NCBI RefSeq assembly: GCF_002929305.1
Contig: NZ_PJIO01000002.1
Coordinates: forward strand, 1-64,000
Reading direction: 5' to 3'
Length of the DNA: 64,000 bases
Source: Arthrobacter sp. GMC3
GTDB lineage: Bacteria; Actinomycetota; Actinomycetes; Actinomycetales; Micrococcaceae
A program made the translations under genes and the position numbers. The notes below the pieces were generated by a model, which saw nothing but the letters and a program-made list of their open reading frames with translations, had not been told where the DNA came from and did no database searches. Positions 62,014 through 64,000 of this stretch are shown piece by piece. Within the stretch, counting starts at the first letter, position 1. Every line of letters starts with the position of its first letter.

Positions 62014-62050
62014 CCACCCCGCCCCACTCCTAACGGATGGGGTGGGGTGG
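62014..62050 (+). terminator. Hairpin after flgE
   Basis: Arms 62014-62026 (CCACCCCGCCCCA) and 62038-62050 (TGGGGTGGGGTGG), 13 bp with one G-T wobble. No T-tract. It may attenuate the transcript before flbD-motA-motB. A TTGACA at 62075-62080 could start a weak internal promoter, but no convincing -10 follows. Confidence 0.55.
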
Positions 62051-62108
62051 CCGACAGTGATTGGCAGTACGTGGTTGACACCATGCAAACTGCGAAAAAG
62101 GATGCCCG

Positions 62109-62396
62109 ATGATAATAGTGACCCGCCTTGATGGCCGGCACTTTGCGGTAAATCCGGACCTGATTGAACGCATCTTTGAATCCCCAGACACAACCCTCAT
62201 CATGGCCGACGGGGCGCGATTCATCGTCACCGAAACCATGGCCGAGGTCATTGAGAAGATCGCGCACTTCCGCGCCCGAGTGATCTCCATCGCCTACAAC
62301 GACGACGCCGACGGCCACGCATCGCACACGTCACCACGCCTTAGCATCATTCACCCCACCGGGCCTACCGGCGGAACAACCACGGGCGGGCACTGA
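62109..62396 (+). CDS. flbD: FlbD family flagellar protein
   Basis: A 95-aa protein. Residues 1-65 (IIVTRLDGRHFAVNPDLIERIFESPDTTL) match the small FlbD/SwrD family, which increases stator power in Bacillus (SwrD) next to motAB. The C-terminal 30 residues are His/Thr/Gly-rich. AAAAGGATG precedes the ATG. motA follows by 3 bp. Confidence 0.87.
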   Translation: MIIVTRLDGRHFAVNPDLIERIFESPDTTLIMADGARFIVTETMAEVIEKIAHFRARVISIAYNDDADGHASHTSPRLSIIHPTGPTGGTTTGGH

Positions 62397-62399
62397 CTC

Positions 62400-63218
62400 A
62401 TGGATCCGGCAACACTTATTGGCCTCGTGATCGCCTTCGGCTCACTCGTGGCAATGATCAATCTCGAAGGATCACACGTGAGCAGCGTTATGCTGCTGCC
62501 GCCTATGCTCCTGGTCTTTGTTGGTACCATGGCCGTAGGGTTGGCAGGCTCCACGTTCAAGGACTTCATCTTCTCTTTCAAGTCCCTGCCCAAGGCCTTC
62601 CTGTCCAAGCCGGCGTCGCCTGCTGCAAGCATCGAAACCGTGGTACAGCTGGCCGACAAAGCCCGCAGGCAGGGACTGCTCTCCCTGGAGGAAGACGCGG
62701 CAGCCACCAAGGACGAATTTCTGCGTGATGCGCTGCAAAACATTGCCGACGGCACGGACGGCGATGAACTTCGGGAAATGCTTGACGACGCCATCGACAC
62801 GAAAATGAAATCTGACGGCATCGCATCGAAGTTCTTCCAGACACTGGGCGGCTACGCCCCCACAGTGGGCATCATCGGCACCGTGGTTTCCCTGACACAT
62901 GTGTTGGAGAACCTCTCCGACCCCGCCACACTTGGCCCCATGATTGCCAGTGCTTTCGTCGCCACCCTGTGGGGCCTGCTCTCCGCGAACTTCATCTGGC
63001 TGCCGATTGGTTCCCGTCTGGCGAGGCTCTCTGAGCTTGAGGTGGACCGGATGACGTTGGTTATGGAAGGCGTGCTTGCCGTCCAGGCGGGTTCCCAGCC
63101 CACACTGTTGCGTGAACGGCTCCTGGCCATGGTTCCCAAGCATCAGCGAGTATCTTCGAAGAAGTCGCCCAAGGCTGAGGCAATCAGTCCCGACGAGGAA
63201 CTGAAGTCGGCCGCGTGA
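62400..63218 (+). CDS. motA: Flagellar motor stator protein MotA
   Basis: A 272-aa MotA with four membrane helices: LIGLVIAFGSLVAMI (N-term), MLLPPMLLVFVGTMAVGLAG, and the GYAPTVGIIGTVVSLTHVLENL/MIASAFVATLWGLLSANFIWLP-like pair (~residues 155-205). The Pro in GYAPT corresponds to the conserved stator Pro173. A basic C-terminal tail follows. Its TGA overlaps the motB GTG. Confidence 0.94.
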   Translation: MDPATLIGLVIAFGSLVAMINLEGSHVSSVMLLPPMLLVFVGTMAVGLAGSTFKDFIFSFKSLPKAFLSKPASPAASIETVVQLADKARRQGLLSLEEDAAATKDEFLRDALQNIADGTDGDELREMLDDAIDTKMKSDGIASKFFQTLGGYAPTVGIIGTVVSLTHVLENLSDPATLGPMIASAFVATLWGLLSANFIWLPIGSRLARLSELEVDRMTLVMEGVLAVQAGSQPTLLRERLLAMVPKHQRVSSKKSPKAEAISPDEELKSAA

Positions 63219-64000
63219 GCGGAGGCAGGGGCCGGGGCAGGGGCCGGAAGCGCCGGGGTGGGGCCACCGAGTCCCACAACGACGAGCGGTGGATGGCCTC
63301 TTACATGGACATGGTCACCGTGCTCATGTGCATGTTCATAGTGCTTTTTGCCATGTCATCGGTGGACAATGAGAAGTTTGTCCAGTTGCGGGACTCCCTG
63401 GCTACCGGTTTCGGCCAAGTGGAAGTCGGCAAGATCGACACCGCCAAGGGGGTGGTGGTTGCCCCGGCCGACGTCGGCAAAGAAGGCACCATGACCGAGG
63501 ATTACATGGCCGTGGCAAGGGCAGAGGCTGACAAGCTCACCGCCCTCCGTGAGGACATGCACACCCGCCTGGTCAGCGCGGGACTGGACGGCAACGTCGA
63601 ATTTGGTATTGACCAGCGCGGGCTGACCGTCAAGCTGGTGGGCTCACAAACCTTCTTCTACCCGGACAGCCCGGCACTATCCGACACCGCACTGCAGGTC
63701 CTCACGGCGGTGGCGCCCGTTCTGGATGCGGCGCACCTGGAAATATCCGTCGAAGGGCATGCAGCCAACGCCATCACCAACTACCCCTCTGTATGGGAAC
63801 TGTCCTCAGAACGCGCCGTCGGGGTGCTGCGGTACTTAGTGGAGCAGCGCGGAATTGCCGCCACGAGAATCGGGGCGGTGGGATACGGTTCTGCCCGGCA
63901 GGTCAACGACGATTCCACAGAACCCCTGCGGGAACTGAACCGGCGGGTAGATATTGTCGTGCTTTCAAATCAGAGTGAAGAAGTACGTGCGCTCATACCC
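63215..64000 (+). CDS. motB: Flagellar motor stator protein MotB (partial, runs off window)
   Basis: 262 codons are visible with no stop; the gene continues beyond the window. The start is GTG overlapping the motA TGA. A Gly/Arg-rich cytoplasmic head, then WMASYMDMVTVLMCMFIVLF with the proton-carrying D32 at the same position as in E. coli MotB. The periplasmic OmpA/MotB peptidoglycan-binding domain includes EISVEGHAANA and SSERAVGVLRYLVEQRG, and ELNRRVDIVV. Confidence 0.93.
   Translation, partial: MSGGRGRGRGRKRRGGATESHNDERWMASYMDMVTVLMCMFIVLFAMSSVDNEKFVQLRDSLATGFGQVEVGKIDTAKGVVVAPADVGKEGTMTEDYMAVARAEADKLTALREDMHTRLVSAGLDGNVEFGIDQRGLTVKLVGSQTFFYPDSPALSDTALQVLTAVAPVLDAAHLEISVEGHAANAITNYPSVWELSSERAVGVLRYLVEQRGIAATRIGAVGYGSARQVNDDSTEPLRELNRRVDIVVLSNQSEEVRALIP

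Noticed and set aside
62075-62108. Separate sigma-A promoter for flbD-motA-motB (TTGACA at 62075-62080).
   Set aside because: The only -10 at 17-bp spacing is AAGGAT, which is the Shine-Dalgarno of flbD; no start site would fit before the ATG.

Overview
The window is high-GC actinobacterial DNA that most resembles Arthrobacter or a close Micrococcaceae relative. The evidence is the 5S rRNA sequence, frequent GTG/TTG starts, -10-only promoters placed right at start codons (leaderless messages), an actinobacterial-type ter stress cluster, a LutABC lactate operon, and one large contiguous flagellar locus of an actinobacterial motile rod. The genus is an inference. No tRNA, CRISPR array, insertion sequence or prophage was seen.

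Layout. 1-420: end of an rRNA operon (23S-5S spacer, 5S rRNA, terminator). 442-3068: a LysR regulator divergent from an alkaline-phosphatase-superfamily hydrolase and an EamA/DUF6 permease, a trio that resembles phosphonate-associated loci. 3085-8579 (minus): jetA-jetB-jetC of a Wadjet/MksBEF-type SMC system, with no jetD at the expected place. 8708-21000: accessory and metabolic genes: an M20 amidohydrolase, a large RecB-like nuclease/DEDD exonuclease/SF1 helicase fusion, a TIGR01777 epimerase, an MFS exporter, a MalY/PatB C-S lyase, a lysG/lysE pair, a small conserved gene, and a secreted HNH/Excalibur lipoprotein.

21116-32311 (minus): a complete-looking ter cluster. It has a DUF475 TerC-like membrane protein, four TerD paralogs, TelA, a small partner protein and a TerA/TerD-like protein, followed by the 'biosynthetic' module: CitE-like aldolase, phosphoribosyltransferase, StiP/PELOTA protein and HAD phosphatase. 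32374-43895: an HsdR-N-like remnant, adenine deaminase, a LysE exporter with a divergent Lrp regulator, lutABC, a DinB protein, an MFS transporter, an Fe(II)/2OG oxygenase with a divergent AraC regulator, and glutathione-independent formaldehyde dehydrogenase. Short GGGCCC-cored repeats are dispersed in this half.

44076-64000: flagellar locus. flgN-flgK-flgL-fliW run leftward. fliA, two tandem nearly identical flagellins, fliD, fliS, a small FliT-position gene, then flgB-flgC-fliE-fliF-fliG-fliH-fliI-fliJ-fliK-flgD-flgE-flbD-motA-motB run rightward; motB is cut by the window end. Four FliA-type promoters with one shared architecture (T[T/A]AC-like -35 octamer, 11-bp spacer, GCCGA[TG][AT]G -10) lie before flgN, both flagellins and flgB. 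They tie the whole locus to the fliA gene inside it.
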